This document shows positions 18,423 to 27,440 of a stretch of DNA of 64,000 nucleotides, one piece after another. The stretch is from Streptomyces sp. BA2 (GTDB lineage Bacteria > Actinomycetota > Actinomycetes > Streptomycetales > Streptomycetaceae), in assembly GCF_009769735.1 (NCBI RefSeq), contig NZ_WSRO01000002.1:9163001-9227000 (forward strand), in the 5' to 3' direction. Below the pieces are notes generated by a model. The model was not told the DNA's origin. It did not search any database and worked only from the letters and a program-made list of their open reading frames with translations. Positions within the stretch are counted from its first letter, which is position 1; each line of letters starts with the position of its first letter. A program made the position numbers and the translations under genes.

Positions 18423-19270
18423 CCTGCCGCCGTTCGACGTTCGAGATGGCGGTGCGCGAGGGCGGCGCCCGCTCCGTGATGCCCGCCTACAACGACGTCG
18501 ACGGCCTGCCCGCCCACGCCCACGCCGAACTGCTCACTCAACTCCTGCGCGCGCAATGGCAATTCACCGGCGCGGTGGTATCGGACTACTACGGCGTCTC
18601 GCTCCTTGAGGAGGCGCACCGGATCGCCGACGGGGAGGGCTGCGCCGCACGGCTCGCCCTCGCGGCCGGTGTCGACGTGGAGCTGCCAGCGACCCGCTGC
18701 TTCAACCCCGCGGACCCGCTCCCCGAGGAGCTGCTCGACCGTGCCGCGCTGAGTGTCCTCCTGCAGAAGTGCGAACTGGGGCTGCTCGATCCCGACTGGG
18801 AGCCCGTCATGGGCGGCGAGCCCGTCGACCTGAATCCCCGGCACATGCGGGAGCCGGCGCGGAACATCGCCGAGGAATCGGTAGTCCTGCTCGCCAACGA
18901 ATCCGGGGCGCTGCCGCTGAGTGACGGGACGCGCATCGCCGTCGTCGGGTCGCTCGCCGACGAGCAGGCCGCCATGCTCGGCTGCTACACGTTCCCCCGG
19001 CACGCGGGCGTGCGCCATCCCGAACTGCCCACAGGCGTCGAGGTGTAGACGCTCGCCGAGGCATTGCGCGTCGAGTTTCCGGGCGCCGTGTTCGTCGACG
19101 ATCTGGCGGCGGCCGACGTCTGCCTGGCCGTGGCCGTGGCCGTGGCCGGGGACCGGTCGGGTCTGTTCGGGCGCGGCTCGTCGGGCGAGGGCTGCGACAC
19201 CGATGACCCCCAACTGTCATATGGGCAGGGCGGGTGCTCGATGGGGCGATGGCCTGCGGCTCCCCGGTCG
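18423..19270 (+). pseudogene. Glycoside hydrolase family 3 fragment
   Basis: The frame begins abruptly at PPFEMAVREGGARSVMPAYN, without the N-terminal barrel. It continues through TGAVVSDYYGVSLL (catalytic-region Asp of GH3 in VSDY), EESVVLLANESGALPL (start of the C-terminal domain) and RHPELPTGVEV, where a TAG at about 19046 interrupts it. The same frame resumes with TLAEALRVEFPGAVFVDD and GLFGRGSSGEGCD, again typical GH3, then fades. The 5' end adjoins the IS5 remnant. It was originally a beta-glucosidase or beta-xylosidase and is now non-functional. Confidence 0.8.
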
Positions 19271-19375
19271 TCATCGTCGTGGCGGCCTGGCGCCGGTGGG
19301 GGGTTCACCGCGTGGGTGGCCGGGGCGGCGCCCCCGGGCAGTAGGGCGCGGCGGTGTCGTCGCCGGCGTCCTGCG

Positions 19376-19510
19376 GCCCCGGTGGCTGAGGACGAGATTG
19401 GTCATCCCGCCTTCCCGGTGGCCGCTGGCGCCGTCCGTTGCGACATAGCGGCGTACGTGCTCCGCCACCGAGGGGTCGGGGCTCTCGACTACCGTGTCCT
19501 GCGCTGACAT
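19376..19510 (-). pseudogene. Deazaflavin-dependent nitroreductase N-terminal fragment
   Basis: The frame from ATG 19510 reads MSAQDTVVESPDPSVAEHVR, RYVATDGASGH and TNLVLSHRGRRT. This is the start of the F420-dependent (Ddn-like) nitroreductase family. Beyond about 19376 the expected flavin-binding sequence is replaced by unrelated Pro/Arg-rich translation. It is a truncated relic lying between the GH3 fragment and the SDR gene. Confidence 0.55.
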
Positions 19511-19549
19511 AAGACTCTCCAAGGCTCTCCAGGTGAGGGCCGGGCCGAC

Positions 19550-20311
19550 TCAGTGAGCGGCAACGAGGCCCTGGGCGAAGCCGCCGTCGACGGCGAACTC
19601 GACATTGGTGGTGAAGGTCGCGTCGGCCGCCAGGAAGAGCGAGGCCGCGGCGACCTCCTCGACCGTGCCGTTGCGCCTGAGCGGCGTTGTCTTGTCACCC
19701 TGCTGCTCGAACTCCCTGCGCTGCTCCTCGGTCAGGCCGGTCACTCCCATCGTCGGCGTCTTGATGAACCCAGGAGCGACGGAGTTCACCCGGATCTTCC
19801 GGGGCAGCAACTCGGCCGCCAGCACGTGCCCGAGGGCGCGCATGGCCTCCTTCGACGCGGAGTACGCGCTCAGTCCGGGGAAGACGACGTCGTTGGCCAC
19901 CGTGGTGAAGACGATCGATCCGCCATCCTCCATCAGCGGTGCCAGCGCCTGGACGGTGAAGAAGGTGCCCTTGGTGTTGATGGCGAAGTGCCGGTCCCAG
20001 GACGCCTCGGTGACCTCCGCCAGCTCGGCGAACTCCGCGACGCCGTGGTTGACGAAGAGGTGATCGACACGGCCGAGCTTCTCCTGGGTGAGGTCGGCGA
20101 GGGCTGCGATGTCCGCCATGCTGGCGGCGTCGGAGCGTACGACGTGTGCCGCCTCGCCCTTGAGCTGCGAACGCGCCTCTTCGAGGGTCTTCTCACTGCG
20201 GCCCGTCAGGACGACCTCCGCGCCTTCGGCGAGCAGCGCCTTGACGATGGCAAGGCCCATGCCGTGCGTCCCACCGGTGACGACGGCCTTCTTGCCGGTG
20301 AACCTGCTCAT
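19550..20311 (-). CDS. SDR-family oxidoreductase
   Basis: This 253-residue classical short-chain dehydrogenase has VVTGGTHGMGLAIVKALLAE (TGxxxGxG cofactor loop), HLFVNHGV (NNAG-like), YSASKEAMRALGHVLAAELL (catalytic Tyr-Lys, YxxxK) and VNSVAPGFIKTP. The Arg after the first strand (LTGRSEKT) favours NADP(H). ATG 20311 has GGAG 5 nt upstream; the frame continues upstream without coding support. It is divergent from an AfsR-like activator, and the gap contains four tandem repeats, so it is probably the regulated target. Substrate unknown. Confidence 0.93.
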   Translation of the reverse strand: MSRFTGKKAVVTGGTHGMGLAIVKALLAEGAEVVLTGRSEKTLEEARSQLKGEAAHVVRSDAASMADIAALADLTQEKLGRVDHLFVNHGVAEFAELAEVTEASWDRHFAINTKGTFFTVQALAPLMEDGGSIVFTTVANDVVFPGLSAYSASKEAMRALGHVLAAELLPRKIRVNSVAPGFIKTPTMGVTGLTEEQRREFEQQGDKTTPLRRNGTVEEVAAASLFLAADATFTTNVEFAVDGGFAQGLVAAH

Positions 20312-20387
20312 GATGACTCCGTAAGTTGTCGGGTGATGGTGCGTCTTGCGGTTGGATCGGGCTTGCGAGAACGACTCTGCGGCAGGG

Positions 20388-20473
20388 CGCTTTCGGTCCG
20401 CCTGCGATCCGCATTCGGTCCACTGCCAGACGCTTTCGGTCCGCTGCCAGGCGCTTTCGGTCTGCTGCCGGGT
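20388..20473. promoter_or_regulatory. Four tandem ~21-bp repeats in the SARP/SDR divergent promoter
   Basis: Copies of CGCTTTCGGTCCGCTGCCAG start at 20388, 20410, 20431 and 20452 (steps of 22, 21 and 21 nt; copy 2 has CGCATTCGG). A spacing of two helical turns fits side-by-side binding of a SARP/AfsR-type activator. That role is inferred; the repeats themselves are plain in the sequence. Confidence 0.65.
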
Positions 20474-20512
20474 GCTCGCCCACGGCCCGCGTGCTGCCCG
20501 TACGCTGAACCG

Positions 20513-23500
20513 ATGCGCTTTGGGGTACTGGGACCACTGGCCCTCTGGACGGCGGACGGCGAACTCGCGGCGGTGCCTGAGGCGAAGGTGCGCGTCCTGC
20601 TGGCCGGCCTGCTGGTCACGCCCGGACAGGTTGTCTCGGCGGATCGGCTGGTCGAGGACCTCTGGGGTGAGGCGCCGCCCGCCCGGCCGGCCGCGGCGCT
20701 GCAGACGTTGGTGTCCCGGCTGCGCAAAGCCCTGGCGACGGCCGGGGGAGAGGGCATGGTGGTGCACCGCCCGCCGGGGTACCAACTACGGGTGGCCGGC
20801 GACGCGGTGGACGCGGAGCACTTCCTCGCACTGGCCGCCTGGGCCCGTCGTACCGCGGACCCCCGCGAGCGGGCCACCGGGTTCGCCGAGGCCCTTGCCC
20901 AGTGGCGGGGTCCCGCCTTCGCCGGCTTTGCGGACGAGCCGTTCGCCCGGGCGGCAGCGGCTCGGCTCGAAGAACAGCAGCTCCTTGTCCGGGAGGAGCA
21001 GGCCGAGACCCGGCTCCTACTCGGCGAACATGGTCAACTAGCCGCTGAGCTAAAAGAACTGACTGAGCGACATCCCCTACGCGAACGGCTGCGCGCTGCC
21101 CATATGCGCGCCCTGTACGGCGGCGGTCGGCCCAGCGAGGCGCTGGACGTCTACCAGGAGGTGCGCCGCCTGCTGGCCGACGAGTTGGGCCTGGAGCCGG
21201 GCCCCGAACTGGCCGCGCTGCAGGGGGAGATCCTCAGCCAGACAGGTCAGGACGGCCGGGCAGGTCAGGACGGCCGGGCAGGTCAGGCCGCCCACCGCCC
21301 GGTGGTGCTCCACCACGCGACGGCGGAGGCTGTCCGTCCGCATCCACCTGCTGCGAAGCTGCCCGTCCCGGTCACCGGTCTGATCGGGCGGTCGCGGTCC
21401 GTGGCCGAGGTACGGGCCTTGCTTGCGGGGGAGCGCCTTGTGACGCTGACGGGACCCGGCGGCGTCGGCAAGACACGCCTTGCGCTGGAAGTTGCGGGCG
21501 GGGAGGCGGGACCAGGTGCCCACGGGGAGGCCGCGGGGCTGTTCCCGGACGGGGTACGGCTGGTGGAACTCTCCGGAGCGGCACGTTCGGCCGGGGCGTC
21601 CGGCGCCGCGGTCGACGAACTGGCCGAGGTCGCGGCGGTGGCGCTGGGCATCCGCGACGACGCCCGCCCCGGCTCACTGCCGCCGTCGGCGGCCGGCAGC
21701 CCGCACCCCCTGACGGACCGGTTGTCCCATGCGTTGCAAGACCGGCGGCTCCTGCTCGTCCTGGACAACTGCGAGCACGTGATCGAGGCGGCGGCGGCCC
21801 TGGCGCGGCTGCTGCTGCAGGCCGCGCCGGGCGTACGCCTCCTGGCCACCAGCCGTGAGCCGCTGGGTATTTCCGGCGAACAGCTGTGGCCCGTACCGCC
21901 GTTGGACGTTCCGATGCCCGGAGCCGCGCCCGCGGACGTGATGCGGTCGAGTGCGGTCCGGCTCTTCGTGGCGCGGGCCGCCGCCGTGTCGCCCGGCTTC
22001 ACCCTCTCCCAGGGCAACGCCGAGGCGGTCGCCACCATCTGCCGCCGCATGGACGGCATTCCACTCGCCGTCGAGCTGGCGGCCACCCGGCTCCGCGTCC
22101 TGGGCGCGGCCACACTCGCCGAACGGCTCGACGACCGGTTCGGGCTCCTGACGAGTGGGCGGCGAGACGCCCCGGCGCGGCAGCAGACCCTGCGAGCGGT
22201 GATCGACTGGAGCTGGGAGCTGCTGACCGCCGCAGAGCGGGCGGTGCTGCGCCGCTTGGCCGTCCACTCCGACGGCTGCACTCTGGACGCCGCCGAGGCG
22301 CTCTGCTCGGGGGGTGGGGTGAAGCCCGGTGAGGTCGTCGACCTGCTGGCCCGGCTCGTGGACCGGTCGCTGGTCGTCGTCACCGACGGCAAGCAGCCTC
22401 CCGGCGCCCTCGAAGAACCGCAGCCGCGCTACCGGCTGCTGGAGTCGGTGGCGGCGTACTGCCTGGAACAACTGCGGGCGACGAGGACGAACCCGGCACA
22501 CAAAACCGCACCGGCGGCCGCGTACGGGGGTGGGTCCGCGACCGAGTACGACCAGCTGCGCCGCGCCCACCTCCGCTACTACACCGAGCTCGCCGAGCGG
22601 GCCGAGAGTCATTTGCGCGGCGGTGACCAGCAGCGCTGGCTGCACCGCCTCGACGCCGAATCGGCCAACCTGCGCGCCGCACTCGACACCGCGGCCACCA
22701 CCGGCGAGGCCCCGCTCGCCCGGCGCCTTGTGCGGGCCATGGCCTGGTACTGGTTCCTGCGTGGCCGGCTCACGGAAGCCAAGCGCTCCCTGGCCACGGC
22801 GCTGGCCATCGCACAGAAGCCCACGGCGGACCAGGAGAGCGGGACGTCCGGTGACGACCGCGCCCACGTGGCCGCGTGGCACGCGGGAATGACCCTGCTG
22901 TCGGGCGACCCGCTGGGACCCGGGCAGGTGAGTCGAGTGCCGCTGCGGCTGTACGAGGACATGGCAGACGGCGGTGACATCGGCAGGGGCACCCCAGGTT
23001 GGTTCCTCGCCCATGCCGCGACGATGTTCGGCGCGATGGAGGTGGGTGAGGAGCTGGTTGACCGTACTCTGGCCGATGTCCGGACGCGGGGCGACAGCTG
23101 GGGCATCGCGGCGTCCCTGAGCCTACGGGGCGTGCAGCGCTACGTACGCGGCGACCTGACAGCCTCCCGGTCAGACGCCGACGACAGCCTCGACCTCTTC
23201 CGTGAACTCGGCGACCGCTGGGGCCAGTTGCAGGCCATCGGAGTGCTGGGCAGGCTGGCGGAGATCGAAGGCGACTACCGGTCCGCGCAGGCCCAGCACC
23301 GACACGGCCTGCGCATCGCCGAGGACCTGGGCCTGTGGACCGAGGCATCCGTCCGCTGGTCCGAACTGGGCCGCATCGCCCTCCTCGACGGCGACCACGC
23401 GCGAGCCGAGCGACTTCACCACAACGGCCGACGGCTCGCCGTCCAGCATGCCGACCACCGCGCCCAGGAGTTCGCCGAGGTCGGCCTCGCTCTGGGCGCC

Positions 23501-23929
23501 CGGCGTCAGGGACGCTTGGACGAGGCCGAGCCCTACCTGCGTACCTGGCTGAAGTGGAACCGCCGGTTCGAGGCCCAGAACGGCGCCGCTCTCATCCTCG
23601 CCGAGCTCGGCTTCATCGCCGAACTCCGCGGCGACCACGATGCGGCCCTGGCCCTCCACACCGAGGGCCTGACGGCCGCCCGCACCACCGGGGACCCCCG
23701 AGCCGTCGCCCTCGCCCTGGAGGGCTTGGCCGGCGCCCACCAGCTGGCCGGCCGCTTCGAACTCGCCGCCCAACTCCTCGGCACAGCCGCCCGCTCCCGC
23801 ACCTCCGTGCGGGCACCTCTGCCGCCGGCCGAACGCGGCGACGTCGACCGCATCACGGCCGCCGTCCGTACGGCCCTGGGCGATGCCGGCTTCACCGCCG
23901 CGTTCGCCCGGGACGCGGCAATGCCGTAA
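20513..23929 (+). CDS. AfsR/SARP-family regulator with NB-ARC ATPase and TPR region
   Basis: This 1138-residue protein starts at ATG 20513 (MRFGVLGPLALWTADGELAA). Residues 1-95 form the OmpR-like winged helix and about 100-245 the bacterial transcriptional activation domain (EALDVYQEVRRLLADELGLE). An NB-ARC/STAND ATPase follows at about 285-600 (TLTGPGGVGKTRLALE Walker A, LLLVLDNCEHV Walker B, ATSREPLGISGEQ sensor). The C-terminal ~500 residues are helical TPR-like repeats. It is larger than small SARPs and comparable with AfsR-like proteins. It probably activates the divergent SDR gene and itself through the tandem repeats upstream. No antibiotic genes lie immediately beside it. Confidence 0.93.
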   Translation: MRFGVLGPLALWTADGELAAVPEAKVRVLLAGLLVTPGQVVSADRLVEDLWGEAPPARPAAALQTLVSRLRKALATAGGEGMVVHRPPGYQLRVAGDAVDAEHFLALAAWARRTADPRERATGFAEALAQWRGPAFAGFADEPFARAAAARLEEQQLLVREEQAETRLLLGEHGQLAAELKELTERHPLRERLRAAHMRALYGGGRPSEALDVYQEVRRLLADELGLEPGPELAALQGEILSQTGQDGRAGQDGRAGQAAHRPVVLHHATAEAVRPHPPAAKLPVPVTGLIGRSRSVAEVRALLAGERLVTLTGPGGVGKTRLALEVAGGEAGPGAHGEAAGLFPDGVRLVELSGAARSAGASGAAVDELAEVAAVALGIRDDARPGSLPPSAAGSPHPLTDRLSHALQDRRLLLVLDNCEHVIEAAAALARLLLQAAPGVRLLATSREPLGISGEQLWPVPPLDVPMPGAAPADVMRSSAVRLFVARAAAVSPGFTLSQGNAEAVATICRRMDGIPLAVELAATRLRVLGAATLAERLDDRFGLLTSGRRDAPARQQTLRAVIDWSWELLTAAERAVLRRLAVHSDGCTLDAAEALCSGGGVKPGEVVDLLARLVDRSLVVVTDGKQPPGALEEPQPRYRLLESVAAYCLEQLRATRTNPAHKTAPAAAYGGGSATEYDQLRRAHLRYYTELAERAESHLRGGDQQRWLHRLDAESANLRAALDTAATTGEAPLARRLVRAMAWYWFLRGRLTEAKRSLATALAIAQKPTADQESGTSGDDRAHVAAWHAGMTLLSGDPLGPGQVSRVPLRLYEDMADGGDIGRGTPGWFLAHAATMFGAMEVGEELVDRTLADVRTRGDSWGIAASLSLRGVQRYVRGDLTASRSDADDSLDLFRELGDRWGQLQAIGVLGRLAEIEGDYRSAQAQHRHGLRIAEDLGLWTEASVRWSELGRIALLDGDHARAERLHHNGRRLAVQHADHRAQEFAEVGLALGARRQGRLDEAEPYLRTWLKWNRRFEAQNGAALILAELGFIAELRGDHDAALALHTEGLTAARTTGDPRAVALALEGLAGAHQLAGRFELAAQLLGTAARSRTSVRAPLPPAERGDVDRITAAVRTALGDAGFTAAFARDAAMP

Positions 23930-24273
23930 CGCAGTGGTTCGTGGCATCAACATCACACGCTGCTCGCGCAAGCAGGCCCGGACAAGGAGTCCGAAGCCGA
24001 TTAGAACGCTTTCCTGTAATTAGAACGCTTCCCTGTAAGTCGGCTCTCAAATGGCTCCCAGGCATAGCCGGTGCGTCCTTCGACTCGTTCGCGCCGGTGC
24101 CTGCGCTGACCACTTCAGCGTGCCCCCTGGACGTAACCCAGGAAGCGGGTGAGGCCGCGGACGATAGGCAGGGCCGTGTCGTGGTGCTGTCGGTGCGAGG
24201 TGACACCCTGAGACCACGGAGGCCCCGCCGCGCAGTTCCGCGTGGCGGGCCTTGGTGCTGTGTGCTTCGGGAA
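23930..24273. other. Intergenic stretch with a 19-bp tandem repeat
   Basis: There is no supported gene. ATTAGAACGCTTTCCTGTA (24000-24018) is followed directly by a one-mismatch copy (24019-24037). The purpose is unknown. Confidence 0.45.
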
Positions 24274-24822
24274 CTACTTCCACTGCGCATTCGTGTTCAA
24301 GTGCGGCCACAGCGAGACTTGGCTACCCCGTCCGTCCGCACCGCAATGGATCTTCAAACTTCCCTTCTCCCACGGTCCGAGCAAGGTGTAGCTGTAGTCC
24401 GTGTGCACGGGCTTCACGTAGAAGTCCTGGTTCTTGCGTCCGTTGCAGTTCCAGACGATGAGCCCCTGTCCCTTCTTGTACCTGCTCCCGGGGACGTCCA
24501 GGCACAGACCCCTGTTGTCCCATGGGCGGAGATTCCACCCGTACCCGCGCGGCCCCTGGGTCAAGCACCACCTTTCGTTGCCCTTCCCGCCGAACCACGG
24601 CCACGTGATCACCTTGGCTCCCTTGCGGCTGCCTCCCGAGACGTTCAGGTACACGGGCCCGCTGCCGCTGCTTGCTGAGAAGGTGTAGGCGTGGTTCGCG
24701 TTACAGCTGACGGCCGCCGTCTTCGTCGGGTTGTCGGCTTGCGCGACAGCCGAGCCAGTCGGTAGCACGGCAACACCGATCGCGAGCGCGCCGAGGATTG
24801 CCCCGAGGCGTTGTTTCGCCAT
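24274..24822 (-). CDS. Secreted ricin B-type lectin domain protein
   Basis: This 182-residue protein has a signal peptide (KQRLGAILGALAIGVAVLPT, cleavage probably after AVA or AQA near residue 28). A single beta-trefoil-like domain follows, with RPWDNRGLCLDVPGSRY, QGLIVWNCNG and the QxW-like NAQWK at the C-terminus. It lacks an attached glycoside hydrolase, so it is a stand-alone extracellular carbohydrate-binding or inhibitor-like protein. Paired Cys residues could form disulfides. It stands alone, without operon partners. Confidence 0.82.
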   Translation of the reverse strand: MAKQRLGAILGALAIGVAVLPTGSAVAQADNPTKTAAVSCNANHAYTFSASSGSGPVYLNVSGGSRKGAKVITWPWFGGKGNERWCLTQGPRGYGWNLRPWDNRGLCLDVPGSRYKKGQGLIVWNCNGRKNQDFYVKPVHTDYSYTLLGPWEKGSLKIHCGADGRGSQVSLWPHLNTNAQWK

Positions 24823-25074
24823 GGTTTCCCCCTTGTTGCGAAGTCAGGAACCAACGTATTGGCGAGCTAAACGCATGAAATCCAGTGGTAGTTGGAGATA
24901 GGTATCAATCCAGAGCGGTACAGCGTGCACAGCTACTGCACAGGTTGACGAGTCGGAATCTCCGACATTCGCACCGTCTCCACCATCGCCGCTCGACTCG
25001 CCGCTTCCGCGATGCTGACGCTCACCGCCAACTGGGCTCCGCCTTTGAGGGCCCAGCTTTGAACCCCATGACCG

Positions 25075-25204
25075 GGCCTCCACGCGATGGCCTCAAGGGT
25101 GCGGCGGTGTGGTCGGCCCACCGCCGACCGCGGACCGGATCAGCTGGCATCAGCGGCTCGATCCGGTCCCACATCGCATCAGTGATCACTAATCGGACAG
25201 ACAC
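25075..25204 (-). pseudogene. IS5-like transposase N-terminal fragment
   Basis: The frame from 25204 reads LVITDAMWDRIEPLMPADPV and RGRRWADH, then continues in another frame with RRTLEAIAW. This is the start of a DDE transposase distinct from the other IS5 copies in the window. The catalytic part is absent. The flanking stretch 24823-25074 has only weak ORFs. Confidence 0.6.
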
Positions 25205-25291
25205 ACCCGATCAACTGACCAGCCGATCAAAGGGACACGCTCTAGCGCTCCTCGACGCCGATCTCAACCGGATCGCCGAACGCCAACGAGC

Positions 25292-25575
25292 TCAGCAATA
25301 TTCGCCTTCGATGTTGTTGCCGGAAATGCAGTCTCTGGCCGGTCCGCCCCACCAGGACGAGTTCATGGGGCCAAGGCGCCACATTCGCTCGTCGGTGGGC
25401 TGTGAAACCTTCACGTCAATTGGCACGAAGGTGTCGCCGTCGTCTTGTTGGTGAAGGCATGGGTCTTCAGGGATGGTTGGCCAGCAGTGAGGGAGGCTGC
25501 GGGTGCTGCAGTGGGGGCACTGCACAAGGCGGCTGCGAGTGCGGCGGCCAGGGCGAGTCGGCGGGAGCTCGACAT
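25292..25575 (-). pseudogene. Small secreted protein with a frameshift
   Basis: ATG 25575 opens a signal peptide (MSSSRRLALAAALAAALCSA), which runs to SLKTHAFTNK. The reading then appears to jump frame to DDGDTFVPIDVKVSQPTDER, followed by WWGGPARDCISGNNIEGEYC and a stop at 25292. Joined, this would be a mature secreted peptide of about 65 residues with two Cys. The shift near 25435-25450 either kills the gene or is a sequencing error. Family unknown. Confidence 0.5.
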
Positions 25576-25959
25576 TTCTCTCCGTTCGTGCCGGTAGCAC
25601 AAGTGGCGGGACGAGGCGGGAGGAGGATGCCCCCGGAAGGCGTGAACCTCTCCGAGGTGCTGCGGATCATGCCTCGGAATGAACAGCGTAGGTACGCGCC
25701 CTGCCGAAGGTTCACTCGGAAGCGCGAGGCCAGGGCGTTAGCGTGAGCTACGGCTCTCAGTGGTCCGAGCAGGAAGACCGCCAGTAACTCCTGTCGTACA
25801 CCTGCTCCAAGTCCGCTCATCATCGGCGACGGAGCCCTGGGAGTGTGGGCCGGAGCGCGGAGCGGCGCGAGGCGTACTCCAACGACCTGGTCGCCCCTGC
25901 TTCGTTGGTGGCCGTCACCGCCCGTGTTACTGACCTTCCCGAAGGGGTGTCGGGGGTGA
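25576..25959. other. No supported gene
   Basis: Only overlapping low-bias ORFs occur on both strands. Nothing is recognisable between the small secreted-protein remnant and the IS630-like fragment. Confidence 0.35.
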
Positions 25960-26145
25960 CACTGCGGGTGCTCCGCGCTACGCCGATGTCATCCGGTATG
26001 CGCAAGGGGGGACGCAGGACCTACGAACAAGTGGCCCGGGAACGGGTCAGGGTGCTGGCGGCCGAGGGCTTCGAGCGGGGCGAGAAGAACACGGTGATCG
26101 CGAAGGACTTGCGGGTGAGCCTGCGTTTCGCTGAGAGGCGTTGCC
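25960..26145 (+). pseudogene. IS630-type transposase N-terminal fragment
   Basis: YADVIRYAQGG in one frame and RRTYEQVARERVRVLAAEGF, then VIAKDLRVSLRFAERR in another, together give the N-terminal helix-turn-helix of an IS630 transposase (usually RYAQGG followed by an ERVR..AAE.F helix). One frameshift separates them and the rest is absent. A matching C-terminal remnant lies at 27306-27440, so the MerR/methyltransferase pair is bracketed by IS630 debris. Confidence 0.6.
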
Positions 26146-26153
26146 CCACGTCG

Positions 26154-26594
26154 TCAGTGGGGGTGGGCCTCGTGAAGGGGCGATCCAGCAAGGCGGGCGC
26201 CGAGGACGCCAGCAAAGTTGGGACAGTTGTGGATGTCGGTGTGTGGACAGGCCAGTGCGTGGGCGATGGCGGTGCGTGCCGTTTGGGCTTGGGCGATGTG
26301 CTCGTCGAGCTCGGCAAGCTTGCGCTGGTGGAGTTCTCGCCAGGCGCCGGGGTCATCGGAACGAGAGGCGACAAGCGCCTTGACCTCGCGCAGCGTGAAA
26401 CCGACGTCTCGTAGGAGCAGGATCAGTCCGACCAGTCCCACTGCCGAAGCCGGGTAACGCCGTTGGCCTGAGACCCGGGCCGGGGTGGGAACCAGGCCCA
26501 GTTCCTCCCAGTAGCGCAACGCCGAGGTAGCGACCCCAGTGATCCTGGCCAGCTCACCGATCGTCAACTGCTTCGTAGGCTGCTTGTCCACCAT
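26154..26594 (-). CDS. MerR-family transcriptional regulator
   Basis: This 146-residue protein starts at ATG 26594. The MerR winged helix is clear (LTIGELARITGVATSALRYW, EELGLVPTPARVSGQRRYP). A dimerisation coiled coil and a C-terminal segment with two Cys follow (ALACPHTDIHNCPNF). The Cys pair is seen in many actinobacterial MerR proteins and does not match the four-Cys SoxR cluster. It is divergent from the methyltransferase gene, with a palindrome in the 39-nt gap, so it very likely controls that gene. Confidence 0.93.
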   Translation of the reverse strand: MVDKQPTKQLTIGELARITGVATSALRYWEELGLVPTPARVSGQRRYPASAVGLVGLILLLRDVGFTLREVKALVASRSDDPGAWRELHQRKLAELDEHIAQAQTARTAIAHALACPHTDIHNCPNFAGVLGARLAGSPLHEAHPH

Positions 26595-26599
26595 GTTGA

Positions 26600-26617
26600 C
26601 TTCAAGGGTACTTGAAG
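26600..26617. promoter_or_regulatory. MerR operator palindrome
   Basis: CTTCAAGGGTACTTGAAG is a 7-bp inverted repeat around a 4-bp centre. It resembles the CCTCAAG...CTTGAGG boxes bound by SoxR-like MerR proteins. It lies in the 39-nt gap between the divergent MerR and methyltransferase genes. Confidence 0.7.
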
Positions 26618-26633
26618 CTGTTGGCTGGCGCCC

Positions 26634-27317
26634 ATGACATCGACCTTGCTCAAGCAGCGCGTGACCACCAAAATCGTGCGCCAGTTTGGCCGCCCGCACG
26701 GTGTGCCCGGATGGCTGGTCGGATGGGTCATGGCACACCGCGCCTCCAACCGGCAGCGGAGTCTGTGGGTGGTGTCCCTGCTCGACGTCCAACCCACCGA
26801 TCAGGTGCTCGAAGTCGGCTTCGGCCCTGGTCTGGCCATCGCCGAGTTGGCCCGCCGCGCCAACCAAGGACACATCTATGGCATCGACCACTCTGACGCC
26901 ATGATCCGCCAAACCCGTAAGCGGAACGCGGCTGCCATCCGCACCCAGCGGGTCACACTGCTGCACACCTCAGTGGATCGGTTGCCGCGCTTCGACAAGC
27001 CGCTTGACGCCATCGTCGCCGTGAACTCGCTTGGGTTCTGGCCCAACCCGACGCAACAGCTCAGCGAACTGCGCCGTCTGCTCCGGCCGGGCGGACGCAT
27101 CGCGCTCGCCAGCCAGCCCCGCTGCGCCGGGGCCACCGCTGACACCACCGCCCGAGCCGGCCGGGAACTTCACGATCGGCTCACCCAGGCAGGCTTCACT
27201 CAAGCCCGCATGGAAACTCTCCCTTTGGCCCCACCAGTTGCCTGTGTTCTCGCCACCAACCCGGCAGAGGGCCAAGGCGAGATGCCAACGACGGCCAGTC
27301 CTCCGTTACCGGCCTGA
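26634..27317 (+). CDS. Class I SAM-dependent methyltransferase
   Basis: This 227-residue protein has the SAM-binding motif VLEVGFGPGLAIAELARRA, then HIYGIDHSDAMIRQT (acidic residue after strand 2), DAIVAVNSLGFW (motif 4) and LRRLLRPGGRIALASQP. It looks like a small-molecule methyltransferase of the Methyltransf_11/25 type. It is probably induced through the divergent MerR regulator. Its 3' end overlaps an IS630 transposase relic on the other strand. Substrate unknown. Confidence 0.9.
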   Translation: MTSTLLKQRVTTKIVRQFGRPHGVPGWLVGWVMAHRASNRQRSLWVVSLLDVQPTDQVLEVGFGPGLAIAELARRANQGHIYGIDHSDAMIRQTRKRNAAAIRTQRVTLLHTSVDRLPRFDKPLDAIVAVNSLGFWPNPTQQLSELRRLLRPGGRIALASQPRCAGATADTTARAGRELHDRLTQAGFTQARMETLPLAPPVACVLATNPAEGQGEMPTTASPPLPA

Positions 27318-27440
27318 GTCGTCAATACGTCGGGAGCAAGCGGCGAGGCTTTCGAGGATCTCATCGGCGGTCTGGGTCCACACGAAGGGCTTCGGGTCCG
27401 CATTCCATTCCTTGATCCAGGCGCGGACGTCTTTCTTCTG
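27306..27440 (-). pseudogene. IS630-family transposase C-terminal fragment
   Basis: Read leftward: DVRAWIKEWNADPKPFVWTQ, then TADEILESLAACSRRIDDSG, stop at 27306. This is the standard C-terminus of IS630 transposases. No catalytic core remains. Confidence 0.75.

Noticed and set aside
19553..20512. A 320-codon N-terminal extension of the AfsR-like protein
   Set aside because: It runs antisense through the SDR gene and the repeat array. The conserved SARP start MRFGVLGPL lies at 20513.
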